From contig VWZF01006071.1 in assembly GCA_013396755.1 (NCBI GenBank), positions 257,150 through 321,149 on the forward strand: a stretch of 64,000 nt of DNA, in the 5' to 3' direction. The stretch comes from Sclerurus mexicanus (lineage: Eukaryota > Chordata > Aves > Passeriformes > Furnariidae). Made by a program: the position numbers and the translations under genes. The notes beneath the pieces were generated by a model. That model ran no database searches. It was not told where the DNA came from and was given only the letters and a program-made list of their open reading frames with translations. Positions 51,801 to 64,000 of this stretch are shown here, in pieces. Within the stretch, counting starts at the first letter, position 1. The number at the start of each line of letters is the position of its first letter.

Positions 51801-54800
51801 AAATATTTCCTGATCTTAATGGAAAAAGTTTGAAACAAACACCACCATTACTCGAATTACCAAAGAACTATATGACTTGGTCTTTTCATGTAGTCTTCAA
51901 ACAGCCTAAAATTGCCTCTGCAATTGCCTCTTCAGTAAGAAAGTTGCCTCAGTCTTCAGAATGAAAAATAAAAATATATTTAAAAAGAGGGATAATCTCC
52001 CCCGCCAAAGATACCCAAGGACTTTGAGCTCACTGTGGGAGTAAAGGAGCAGAAAGGGCTCCACGTGAAGACAAGGGGCTGGTTCTCCGTGCAGTTTTCT
52101 CAGCATTCTCAGCCCACATCCATCCTATTTCCAGAGGTCATGCTGAGATTCAGGTTAGTAGGTTAAAGCCCCATGTTTAGTCAGGCTTCAGAAAACCAAT
52201 AATGTTTTCAAGTACAAAAGAATAAGGATTGGGTCGCTGACTGACATTTTCACAAAGGATTTTCTCCCAGCCAAAATGAGAAATTATGTCTTTTTTTTTT
52301 CTTTTTAATGGTAGCTGTCAGCAGAATATCATGAGTTACCGAGTTTAATTAAAAACCTTTCACATTGGACACAATGAAAAATTTATATGAGGTTGAAAGT
52401 TTCTCATCGTGAGATCTTGCAGTTACTTGTGCTAAGCCAAACAGGTGCAGCTGTATTTTGAATAGTTAAGATTTCCGAGGCTAAAAGCAAGACCTCTGAG
52501 GTTGCACAGACTTATGTCAAACTGTGATTTACACAAGAGGCAGCAAGAGAAATCCACCACTATACAGCTATTGAAGATAATTGCCTCTAGGTTTTTATTT
52601 ATTTACAAAATACTCTGTGACTTTTCTGCAAGAAAAAAGCTTATATTACAGGATAAGAATCATGTTAGACAATCACAGCACAGTGGTATCAGTGACAAAG
52701 CATGCATCAGCCTTAAAGCTGTCCACAGAACTGGTTGAAAAAAGCATTCCTCCACTTGAAAAGGAATTCCTGAAACTTAATAATTATGATGACACTTTTT
52801 AATAAAAATTGCTAAGCATAAAGTTTTATCATCAAGCCCAGCCTGCCACTGCTGTAAGTAAAGCGGCAGAGCAATTCAGTCCTGCACATCTCCAGAGGAT
52901 GCAGATCAAAAAATACATCCAGGGTTCTACGAAATTTAAGGCTTACTGTAAAATACTGGGTTCCACTGTTAACAGTGCAAAAATAAGGGAACAAGGAACA
53001 TAAGGGTGTATAAAGCAACTCAGGCTCCTGACTTTTCACTTATTTACTAAAAAGCCAAACCTTACATACCAAGGATATAATAACTGATACGTAGAGGAAT
53101 AAAAAGATGGCCAACCAAAGGCTGAGGTGTTTTGAAAGACTTAAAAAACTGGTGATGAAATTCATGTTCCACTAAGTTCTGACCATGAACTTGAACCACT
53201 GTCTCCCATGCCTGTTAAGAGACCTACCTGGATGATTATTCTGAGATGAGTTTTCGGAATTTGCCCTGCTAAAGCTGTTTCACTTGAAGACAGTCAAGCA
53301 CCGACAGTCATGAGCTGCTTAGTGTATTTGAACTCTAGCTTTTAAATGAGGAATAATGTGGTGTTTTGTTTTCCTTGTTTTCTTTTTTTCTGAAAGGTAG
53401 TCTGTGATAGAAGAAAAACAACAAACAAAAGCGACCAACAAAACCAAGCAAACCAAATATGTAAGGTGTGTCAGTTTCTTTCCACAGGAGAATGGGAGAA
53501 TGGATAATCTCAGTTTTCTTTGGTATGAGAGTGGAGAGGCCTGGTAGCAAAGGGTTTTGAGAGAAAATAAGAAAAAAAGACAAATGTAACAGCATCGAGC
53601 ATTGAAACTACAGACTCAAACAGTCCTCAAGAGTTTATAGGGGAAAGCATTTCACATTGGACTCTAGAATCTAAAAAAGCTCTTTTAAAAGTTCAATTCT
53701 ATTTTCCTACCCAGAGGTTTCTATAATTAGCTAGCTACAATTAGTACTATTATGTTGCTCAATGTCAGCACAATACTTACAAAGTTTAAAAAGTCAGGTA
53801 TACATAAAAATAGTAACAACTAACAAATTGAGTTTATCACTTAAGAAATTGAAAATATTTGCAGATATAACAGTTTTATTTCTAACTGCATTTACCACAG
53901 AAATTAAAAAGAGAAATTTAATATTCTATCCTTGGACAGACTTCTCCCTTGCTGGCTAACAAAAACTGAATTTACACTTCCCTGTACCAGTAGGAAAGGA
54001 ACAATATGATCTATTCAGGCACTCTAATGGGTTATAAATTAGTATAACAACTGAGGAAAAGAACCAACTGTGATTCTAATTGTAGACAGCATAATGAACA
54101 CGAGTGGACAACTAAGTTGAGATAGAAACTTATAATTAAAATACTTAATTATACAGAAATGTAATTATTTCTCATCAAATATTTGTTTCAGTCTCATTCA
54201 TCTTTTCTCAGAACAATGGAAAAATAGCATAGAATTTAGAGAACAATGAAAAAAATATGTATTTCAAATAATATATGGAAAAGACAAAATCAAGCACTTC
54301 TGTTTACATTTTTGCATACTACATAAGGAAAAGGAAATGCTTTTGTTATTTGATGAATAGTTACGCTGCAAAAGTAAACAACTTGAAGCTTTGTGAAGTT
54401 TATAAGGACTCAGGACACAAACAGATACATACACAGAAAGGGAAATATTGAATGCATTTACAATAGTTATTTACCAAAATCGGAAATGCCTTTTTCTTGA
54501 TACAATCTCTATTTCTGTGAATTTAGGAGGCAACATCTGGTCTATGCATTCTATCACAAAACACCACTTACTGTAGCTTTACTTTCTTCACTATGATGTG
54601 CTGTACAAGATCCTGGTGAGAGCTGACAACCACTGCAGGCTGGTCTGTAACATACATTTGGTGAAGGAAACGAAAGAAGTTTTTATTGACAGAAATTAAG
54701 ACTATTTCATTCTGGCAGAAATACGGTACTGCTTTTCACTCTCCTTTTAGAGCTAGAAAACAAGAACAACATCTAAGTACTAACAGGAAAACTAAAGAAC

Positions 54801-57800
54801 ATCAACTTATGCATCTGTTGGTTGTACAGTCATTTCATTTTGGAAACCAGAAACAAGAGATTTTTAGTTTATTTACTTTACTACCTTATAAGTTGTTTTC
54901 CCTATTACTGTGGTACTACCTATGGTCAACTAAATCAGGATTCTACTTTTTTTTTCTCAAACTACTTTGAAAGTAAAATAAAACAAATAAGTGAGATAAA
55001 CCTTCAGATTGCAAGAAAACCTGTAAAAAGAAGAGGCAGCATGCCCAGCCTCAGCCAGGTTTCTACCTCTCTGACTCAAAGCAGAGCAAACACTATGAAA
55101 AGAGCAGGTCCACCCAGTTACACTTGAGTGGGTAAGAAGATGTCTGGGACGCGAAAGAGGAGAGAAGTCAGAAAAAGAAGTAGACATTTATGATTTTTAG
55201 AAAGAAGAAGTTAAAGGTGTGGGATTTCTCATCCCCTTCCTTAAGAAATAATTAAGAACAACACTAAAAAGACCGAAGATAGTAAAAAAAAAAAAGTTGA
55301 AGGTTGTGTTCCCTGAATTCTAGATGCTAAGCTGAGAGTAGAAACACTGAAGACTAGAAGAAAAGGGAGTAACGGAAATAATTAACTTCTATTCTTCAAA
55401 ATTTAATCCAGGAAAGGAAATGAGAAAAGAATTTATAAATAGATACCATGCTGAAAGATGCATATATAACTCTACAGGCAAGGCTGACACACCTCATTTC
55501 ATGTACACATTGATGAAAAAAATATCATAAATAGTAGAAAAAAAACCCAAACACTAAAATGGAAAACAAGATATCTGTCTTGAGAAATGTCATAGCAATT
55601 CTGAACACTGAGCACATGAGGAGGTGGCTTTCCTAAGCCAGGACACATTTCTTTACCATTCAAACACCTTCTTGTCTAACCACAAATGTCTCTATTCTAC
55701 TACAAATGCCTGGGGGAAAGATCACTCTCATAACAGAGACTAGAACACGAAGTGCCTACACCCAGTCTAACACGTTCTCTATATCCAAAGAGCTTGAGTT
55801 GGTAACTTGTCACAAATACTCTGCTTCAGCAGACAGGAACAGCAAACCAATTCCATTGCAAAAAGGCAGCCTTTTAAAAATCAAACACCAGAAGCATAAC
55901 TTACCCCTATGCAGACATAGCTGATGCCTATCAATAACCTTGCTAACATCAGAATAAAAGGTATACATACAAAGCAGTGAAGAATATCCTTCATATAACA
56001 GCTCATAAGAAGGGGATGCTAAAATGTTCTGTGTAGGTATATATAGAGACCAACTCTAGAGACCATTTTCACTTGGGATATCCTCCAGGAACATATTAAT
56101 GGGAAATTAAATTAAAACAGGTGTGGATCAGTGCTGCCCCAACAAGAGAACAACTGCTTGGTGAGATTCCCCTGCCTGATCCATAATTTCCAAGCACTGA
56201 GTTTCTATTAAAAAAAATATATCCTTTGTGTTCTTCTAAGAGGTTGGCATTTTTTCTGCATCATTCAGCCAAACCAGACCCAGGATCACACCCATCAGAG
56301 GCTTGCAAAACCCAAAACACTTCAGATACCATTTATCTAAAAAGGGCTTTTGGATCCTACTTCCTCCAATTTTATATATTTATTTTTTTTAGTGCTGAAA
56401 GAATGAAGGCGGAGAAAGGTAAACAGCAGCCTAACCAAACCGAGCAGGATGTTTCTTAAGTTTCTGCTGCAACTCAGTTACACATAAAGCACATGATGCA
56501 AAACCCAGCTTGATCAATAGAAAAATCTCCTTTTTGCCTTTTAATCATCTCTGCATCAATTACATCTACTACTCCCATGTACCATGCTTTTGATTAAATT
56601 TATTTTCAAACAGCAGTTTCATTGCTGTTAACTGAACACAACATTACCAAATGGAAAACAGTGCCTTTCTTTATACTTAATCCACTGCTCGCATTATACC
56701 TTTGTCATTGCTGTTTTGATCATTAACTGTCACTGCTGTTTTGATCCTTAACTGTATCACCAGAAACAGCTTAATAATTACTCATTGCTTCTAGAAGCTT
56801 TAGTATAAAATTCTTCCTGATTCCTCAGGTTTTCTGGAAAAATGTATTTTTTTTTTATATATACCATTGCCTGTTTGAAAACTCTTAAGACTATTTCAAC
56901 AGATAGTTACAGCTTTAATAGAGTCTCCCAAGAGTATTACACCAAGTACAGCAGTGAGACTAGCAGTTCAACAGAGCAATCAGATGTTTGGATTGCTTGA
57001 TCATAGAACAACAACCCATCTGTAATGAAAAGCAGTGCTTCCCATAGATCCTCTCCAATAACACTGCTACGAAACATACACTATTATTGTTTTGCAGAAA
57101 AACTCCCCAAACCAAGATATATATTTCTCATCTTACACTCAAATTTAACAGTTTCTCACGGCACCTGCTGGTAATATATCAGACATTAAATACTTTAGGT
57201 GATCACCATTATGCACTCATGTCTGAAAATATTCATTTTTGCTCCTTGTAAAAACTTTTAAAAATGCCCAATAGACCATTCTAAACTTTGTATATTTATA
57301 GGCAGTCAGACATTTCAAAGTCTGTTTTAGTGTTGTAGCCCAAATGACTTTTTTGCTCTTGTATAGTTACACCTTTGTAAAATTGGTGTAATAAATTGGG
57401 AAATTGACTCTTTTATTAAAGAACAAATTAAGGTGTAATTGATGGTGTTGAGTTACATGCTGCCTCCACATTTACAAAACAATCATCTCTGCAGCAAATC
57501 TTGAATGTCTAACAATTATAACCCCCAAACATTACACAGAATGCATTACATATTAACTTACATCACTGGTTGCCATTGCAATTAGTAGACACAGGTTCAA
57601 ATTAATAAAATCACGAAGACTTATGTGATATTTTTGTGACTATATAGGAAAATGCTTCTTAAAAACCTCAGATATAAGAAAGGAAACAAGACAACAAAGG
57701 TACAAAAAGGAACATCTGCTTGTTTGTTCAATGTTACAAACAGGAAGAGTATTTTATAAGAAGATAAATTTCAGTGTCATGTCCAATGTTTCAGAACCAA

Positions 57801-60800
57801 TAAATATGTAATGCAAGCAAAACTATCTTGATAAAGAGGAGAAACTGAGTGAAATTATAAATACCATACACAAGACAGGGGACTTCATATAAGTGTTATG
57901 AAATAAAGTGAGACTGAGACACCAAATAGGAAGGAAAATTATCAAGGACACAAACAGGAACCACAGATATCCCATTAGTTCTGTGGAAAATACTCTGGGA
58001 ACCTGGATTGAATAATTCAGCAACGCAAGCTGGGACAAAAATGCAAATGGGGTTGGGAAATACATTAACAGAAGTGGGGTATGTAGACCATACAAGGCAG
58101 TTCTGCTGGTACATTTGGCAATGGGTTATAGCTCAGTCACTGAATCTTTATTGGGCAGCACAGTGTAAGACAAAGGTTGGTGTGCAGGAAAAGACCTGAA
58201 GAGTGATGTGCTAATTTTTGTAACCTGTAAGACCCAAATCTTCAAATGCATCTAAAAATTAGTTTATCCTCCTATCTTCCAAAGATAAGAACAACAATCA
58301 CTTGCAGCAGAGGACCAGAAAAGTCTGCAGTCTCCCTCTCAAGACAAGTTACACAAAATATCTGTCTAGAAAGTTACAGATATGTTCCATTTTGTTTCAG
58401 CACAAGGGTTGGGCTAACTGACTTTGTGGGGGTTTTTATGACAAGTTCAGGCCACATTTTGAGAATTCTTCCTGTGAATCAGCTGTGCATGAACCCGCAT
58501 CTATCCTCAGATGAAGTCTTCTTACAAGCTTTAATACACACAGACAAAAAGATGTGGTCTCACTCTTACTCCTGGCACAAATCCAAATATTTTAAGTACA
58601 CGCACCCATGAGAGCACAGATTTAGCCTATCACATCTCAATTTACTGACTTCAGATATTTAATTTACTGAAAAAATGACATAATAACAGGACTTTTCTGA
58701 AAAAAGGCAAAATATGACTGCAAATGGAGATGGGGTTTTCACACACACACCCAATACAGAGAGAGACTGCACAAGCAGTATGAGCTGCATGGCGCTCATG
58801 TGGATATGCTCACAGTTCAACAACACTTTGTTCACTCCCTGGCCTTGATGCAGAAGGCAAAAGAAAATTGGGAGATGGGTAACTACTCGTCATCTCCTCA
58901 GAAATTCTTTAGCTTCTCTCTAAGTTCCCAGGTTGTGAACTTTTTCCTTAATGACTCTATCTTTCAGAGACAACTAGACAAAAAGAATTTGTATAGGAAT
59001 TTAAGCTATGTGCATCTACCTAAAAGAGGCCACTCACTTGAGCAAGACAATGCAGAAGACTTTTGGTTGGCAGTACTCGAACAAACTAAGTTACATCAGC
59101 AAAAATTACAAACAATAAAATTTTCCTTGATCCAAAAGGATTGTTTATTGCTTATTCTCAAATAAAAATGAAGAGTCTGAAATTAGACAACATGGATACT
59201 AGAACCAAGCATTCCCACTAGAAACCATCTAGGAAATATAATTTCAGAGGGATCCTGCCCGTCAAGCACAACATGCCCTCTCAATTGGAAATTCCTTTTT
59301 CTTACCCTGACACTGTATTCATGGCATCACCTTTTAAGATATGAAAGCAAAATACCTTGGTACCAATTCAGGAAAGACAAAAGTGACTCTGACAGATCTA
59401 AACAAGCATTCAAAAGGCAGAGTAGTTATGACATATTCTATGAATATACATACTCAAAACCTACTGGCACACAGTACGGTCCCTGTGTTATCTGTGGCTC
59501 TGGCATTTGAAGGCTGCCAGTTAATAGCCACAACATGACATGACATGCCTCTTTGTTGTGGACTGTGATACAGTCTTCTCTACACAATGACTTTCGGCTT
59601 TGTAGCCACAAAGCTGTAACATTAGAATGTGTTGCAAAATGATCGGTGGATGGCAAGGACAAATAAAACAAGAGACCATTTTCCTAATGCATACAGATAA
59701 AAAGGCCTGAATAACAAAGAGATGTTAAACAGAAGTCATATTTATACACCAAAAGTAGAAACAATGCAAACAGGAGAAAAAAGATAAATCTAAATTATCT
59801 GAACGCATAAACAACCTTAACACCAATTCCAGATGTAATGGAGAAATCTAACTCCTTTTTTCCAGGCTAACACTCTTCAATCTCAAAATATGCTTAAGAG
59901 GTCAAGTTAATTACTTACAAAATTAGTTTCTTTCAGCAAACATTGCTGACTACAGATTTATTTGTAAATACTCATGCTATGCTGTTTAGGTAATGCAGAT
60001 GCAGTTTAGATGCGGTTTGTCGCATTTAACACTTTTTTGAAAATGTGTTTTCCAGTATGTATTCTTGGTAAAGACACCAAACATATAGACATATGGAAAC
60101 ACATAGAAAATAACAAAGCCTAACTTAAACTGATTAGGATCAAAATGAGTCCTGAAAAAAGTCAAGGCTTATAGAAAAATAGAACCTTTCCATACTCACC
60201 ATCAAAACATATACACTGTGTGTAATCTCAAAAGTTAGTTTCAGCACTAGCTAATTTTTGCTAAAAAAATTACTATCCCAAGAACATACATCAAATAATG
60301 TATCTTCTTCCCTGGTATGTCTTCCTCTATTTCTGAACAGGCACACTGATGGTTTTATACCACTGTACAAGAGAACACACACTTAAGAATATGTAAAAGA
60401 CTAACAGACATGTAACATTCCCCATTGTTTTTTTTAAACAAACACCTGGCAGGGTGAAAAAAACCAGCAGAAATCGCATGAGCAGCTCTAGATCAATGAG
60501 TGTAATATACTGTAATGTTTCCTATGACTGAAGATGAGAAAATGGCACAATCCTATTACAAAGGCAGAAAATAAATCTTGGAACTGGAGTTCTTAACTAC
60601 TGTAGTGCCAACTGCTGCCATCTCCATGACTGACAACCAAATTCCCACTGATTTCAGACAGTGGCATTTTTTGCATTAGGGGTTAAAGAGTGTATTTCTT
60701 TAGACTACTGTACTACAACACAAAGCTACATCACGCAACCTATATGCCTCATGCACTAAAATTAATAATAATCATGACTTCCCTGAGGTGAGTTTTGTCA

Positions 60801-61262
60801 TAACATGGTAACAGGAGCGGGTCCAATACAAAAGATACCCATTAAATAAAGTTTTCCACTATTGGTAGATGTTTTAGAAAATAGTAACAAAATTGTTACA
60901 ACATTTTTTAATATTACCAGAATTGAATGTGTTGTCATTTATTAGTCTGGTACAATACCTTTCAGGAGAAATCTGTTATTTCTTAACAGATTCTTAGCTA
61001 CTACTTGTTAAAAAACTCAGTGCATTTAACTGAGTATCTCAGAATTATGTAATTGCTTTAATTTTACAGTCTCAAGGTGCTTTGCAAAAGTTAGATAAAG
61101 TATGCACAAGCACCATGCTGAACACAGGAAAAAAGGTCATCTCCTGAATATATAGTATTAAATTCCTTTTCTTATGTGTAAGCATCTGTAGCTCCTATGG
61201 AAATCAAGAGAAACCTAAATATCTCCATATATAGAGTCTCAAGACTCTAAATCTTATTTCTA
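48882..61262. other. Intergenic region upstream of CFTR, no gene seen
   Basis: 12.4 kb of AT-rich DNA. Contains ACCAACC- and A-rich simple sequence near 49100-49140, T-runs near 49367-49380 and 52290-52300, a 25-bp tandem duplication at 56704-56754 and an ACACAC patch near 58740-58751. Open frames up to 121 codons (for example 58246-58611, 58800-59165) have no family resemblance. I see no exon of ASZ1 or other genes. Confidence 0.7.
56704..56754. repeat. Tandem duplication, two copies, period 25
   Basis: GTCATTGCTGTTTTGATCAT and GTCACTGCTGTTTTGATCCT, each continuing TAACTG, directly abut. Only two base differences, so a fairly recent local duplication. Confidence 0.92.
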
Positions 61263-63195
61263 GGTGAGTCCCAGAGATTATGACATTGTTGGTGTAAGTG
61301 AAACCTGGTGGCATGAGACCTGTGACTGGAATGCCCTGTTGGATGGTTACAGGCTCTTCAGGAGGGACAGGCAGGACAGAAGAGGCAGAGGGGTGGCACT
61401 GTGTATAACAGAAGGGTTAGAATGTAGGGAGCTCACAGCTGGCAGTGGCACAGCTGAGAGCCTCTGGGCAAGAATCAAGGGGCAAAAAATAACATGGGTG
61501 TCATTGTGGGAGCCTTCTACAGACATCCCAGCCAGGATGATGACAATGATGAATAATTCTTTGAGGAACTAAGGGACAGTTCCAAATCAACTGCTCTTGT
61601 CCTTACAGGAGACTTCAACTTGCCAGAAATTAACTGGGAGCATCACAAAGCTGGTAGAACCAGGGCCAGAAGACTCCTAAAAAGCCTGGATGACAAGTTT
61701 ATGGAACAGGTCCTAAGGGAGCTGACTCAGAAAGATGCCCTCCCTGATCTGATGCTTGTCAACAGAGTGGATCTCGTGAGCAAAGAGTAGAGTGGTGGCC
61801 ATCTTGACCACAGCGGCCACAAAGGGATCAAATTTAAAATTTGTTGACAGGAGGAAAAGTGCCAGCAAAACCTCACTTCTGGACATGGGGAGAGCAGACT
61901 TCAGGCTGCTCAGGGAATTACTAAGTAAGATCTTCTGGAAAAATGTTTTTGCAGGTGCTGGGTCCATCAGTGCTGGTCACTCGTCAAATATCACCTCCTA
62001 AGGGCACAGGAGCAGGCAATTCCCAAATGTTAGAAGTCAAGCAGGTGAGGCAGAAGGCCGGCTTGGCTGAGCAGGGGTGTTCTCTTGGAAATAAGGCAAA
62101 AAAGGAAGGTGGGAGCAAGGTCAAGTGAATCAGAGATGCTGCTTGTCACTGCAGGGAGAAACTTCGTGTGGCCAAAGCTCAGCTGGAGTAGAAGCTGCCA
62201 AAAATGTGGGAGACAGTAAAAAGAGTTTTTTCAAATATATTAATGGCAATAGGCACTATAGAAATATGATCAACCCATTACAGGATGAGGATGGTCAACT
62301 CACAAACAGGGACAGAGAAAAGGCAGAGGTGTTTAATTCTTTGCCTCCATCTTCAACACAAATGACAGACCAAGGGGGTCTCAGTGCCCTGAGCTGGAAG
62401 ACCATAACTGTGAGAATGATCAACTCCCAGCTGACCGTGAAATTGTGCAGGATCTACTGCTCTGGCTGGATTCCTACAAATCTACAGAGTCTGATAGGAT
62501 TCATGTCAGAATCCTCAAAGAGCTGGCTGATGTCATTGCAAAACCTCTCTCAATGATTTTTGAACAGTCCTGAGAATCCAGAGAGGTCCCAGCTGACTGG
62601 AAGCTGCTGAACGTTGTCCCAGTTTTCACGGACAAGAAGAAGGACATTGGAAATTGCAGGCCTGTTAGTTTCACTTCAGTGCCTGGTAAAGTTATGGAGA
62701 AAATTATTCTGGGAGTACTGAAAAACACCTGAATGATAACACAGTCATTGGTCAGAACCAGCACAGCTTCATGAGAGGAAATCAAACCTGATTTCCTTTT
62801 ATGACAGGGTAGTCCACCTAGTTGATCAAGGGAAGCCTGCTGATGTCATCTTCTTGGTTTTCAGTAAAGCTTTCAATACTGTCTCTCACCAGATCCTTCT
62901 GAACAAAATATCCAGCACACACAGCTGGGTAAACACATCATGTGGGGGGTGAGCTATTGGCTCACGGGTCAAGCACAGAGGGTAATAGTGAATGGGGGAA
63001 CATCAGGGTGGTGACCTGTCACTAGTGGGGTTCTGCAGGGCTCCATTTTGGGCCCTGTGCTCTTCAACATCTTCATAAATGACTTGGACACAGGACTGGA
63101 AGAGATTCTAAGCAAGTCTGCAGATGACACAAAACCCAGAGGAGCTGACTCCCTCAAAGGCAGGGAGGCCCTGCAGAGAGACCCCAGCAAACTAG
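61263..63195 (+). pseudogene. CR1 LINE ORF2, 5'- and 3'-truncated, broken
   Basis: Decayed CR1 endonuclease/reverse transcriptase. Begins inside the endonuclease domain (YDIVGVSETWWHETCDWNAL, GYRLFRRDRQDRRGRGVALC), with the GDFN active-site motif at 61608-61619 in another frame. The linker (SKKSFFKYINGNRHYRNMI) is at about 62215-62280, RT motifs (CRPVSFTSVPGKVMEKIIL) near 62656-62712, VIFLVFSKAFNTVSHQ near 62848-62895, and an ADD catalytic box reading SADDTK at about 63118-63135. Several frameshifts and stops make it non-functional. No CR1 5' end or 3' tail is present on this strand. Confidence 0.93.
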
Positions 63196-63320
63196 TGTTT
63201 AACACTGCCATATTCCCAAGTGCCACATTCACATGCCTTTTGAGCACTACAGGAATGGTGTTTCCACCACTTCCCTAGGCACCTTGTCTACCCTTTCAGT
63301 GAAGAAAGTTTTCCTAATTG
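63196..63320 (-). mobile_element. Inverted CR1 fragment abutting the ORF2 copy
   Basis: On the minus strand: TTCTTCACTGAAAGGGT, then GGGAAGTGGTGGAAACACCA, then TGCTCAAAAGGCATGTGAAT and TGGCACTTGGGAATATGG. This is the CR1 region just before the 3' tail. It is cut before the terminal octamers and faces the preceding plus-strand copy. Confidence 0.85.
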
Positions 63321-64000
63321 GCTTTCCTTCATTAGCTTCTTGACCAGCTGGGCACACTGCTGGATGTCAAGCAAAGAAAGTCATGGCAACCCCAGTGAAT
63401 AATTGCTCCCACCTGGCCAATAAGGAAGACTTATGGCTTCTTGTTATTTGGGCCAGCTGTGACAGAGTATCTCACATGATCATAAAAGTCTCTTCCACAG
63501 TTACACACTTCTGAACGTAAGTTTAGGGAGCAGCATAATAATGCAACTACAAGACAGTTAAAAACCAGTACATCTTTGGATGTTTTTCTCACACGGTATG
63601 TTCTCGTGTTGCAACTGTTGGCATCTGCAATAATTTTAGTTCATACCACTGGGGATGTGGACAGTATCACAAAAACCTTTGAAGAGAAGACCTTAAAGCA
63701 AACGTAAAGGAGATGCTGACTTTGCTGGAAGAGATGAACGAGAGAAAAGGAATCAGTAGCAAAGTCCAGTTAGCACATCCTAGGAATTCAGTAGGGGCTA
63801 AAGAATTGTTCTCAGAAGAGAAACCATGAAGTTTTAGGAGCTCTGAATTACTAGTATGACTTTGGAGAGGCAGAATCACAGAGTACAATATAAAATACCA
63901 TCCTGAATTAATAAACTCAAACAAAACAAGTCCAGGAAGACGATATACGTGTGGGAGTTGTCACAATGCCCAGAGATTACTGCTGAGCAGACCCAGGAGC
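63321..64000. other. Intergenic, nothing firm
   Basis: Stretch 63330-63480 (for example GACCAGCTGGGCACACTGCT) may be further repeat remnant but cannot be assigned. The rest to the window end shows no gene. Confidence 0.6.

Noticed and set aside
58738..58752. ACACAC run as a possible microsatellite or Z-DNA site
   Set aside because: Only about six units; too short to be notable.
58800..59165. 121-codon plus-strand open frame in the intergenic region
   Set aside because: No recognisable family, no flanking splice sites or promoter features, and AT-rich composition typical of chance.
1..64000. CRISPR arrays, operons, bacterial promoters, tRNA or rRNA genes
   Set aside because: The window is vertebrate nuclear DNA. 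No regularly spaced repeats and no tRNA or rRNA signatures were seen on reading.

Overview
The window is vertebrate nuclear DNA, almost certainly from a bird. The evidence is one large, intron-rich gene and several CR1-type LINE fragments with the avian 3' end (ATTCTATGATTCT-like octamers), with no Alu or L1 sequence seen. Base composition is AT-rich apart from a CpG island at about 45.4-46.2 kb.

The gene is the 5' half of CFTR, the cAMP-regulated chloride/bicarbonate channel (ABCC7), on the minus strand. Fourteen coding exons can be placed to the base, from the ATG at 45599-45597 to the start of the R domain, where the window cuts exon 14 at position 1. They join without frameshift or stop into 661 codons. 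This covers the N-terminal lasso, transmembrane domain 1, all of NBD1 (Walker A, the Phe508 loop, LSGGQ signature, Walker B) and the first R-domain residues. Exon lengths equal the human ones except exon 3, which carries one extra codon, so bird numbering runs one ahead of human.

Layout: 1-214 exon 14 (partial); 1095-1181 exon 13; 3747-3841 exon 12; a 9.5 kb intron 11; exons 11 to 4 between 13.4 and 26.6 kb; exon 3 at 31.7 kb; exon 2 at 33.0 kb; a 12.4 kb intron 1; exon 1 at 45.55-45.60 kb inside a CpG island that must hold the promoter. From 45.6 to 64 kb I see no protein-coding gene. In mammals ASZ1 lies upstream of CFTR in divergent orientation, but no exon of it is visible here. This intergenic stretch contains a second GC-rich block (46.95-47.23 kb), a short CR1 3' end (48.8 kb) and a decayed CR1 ORF2 (61.26-63.19 kb) joined to an inverted CR1 fragment.

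Points worth a second look: a weak exon 9 donor and exon 10 acceptor where human CFTR has its TG/T tract; a 130-codon open frame of unknown origin in intron 1; a CpG-richer, coding-like but broken block in intron 7; a hairpin-forming repeat just upstream of the CFTR start codon; and the second GC-rich block upstream. I found no convincing undescribed system. Most of the window is ordinary intron and intergenic DNA.
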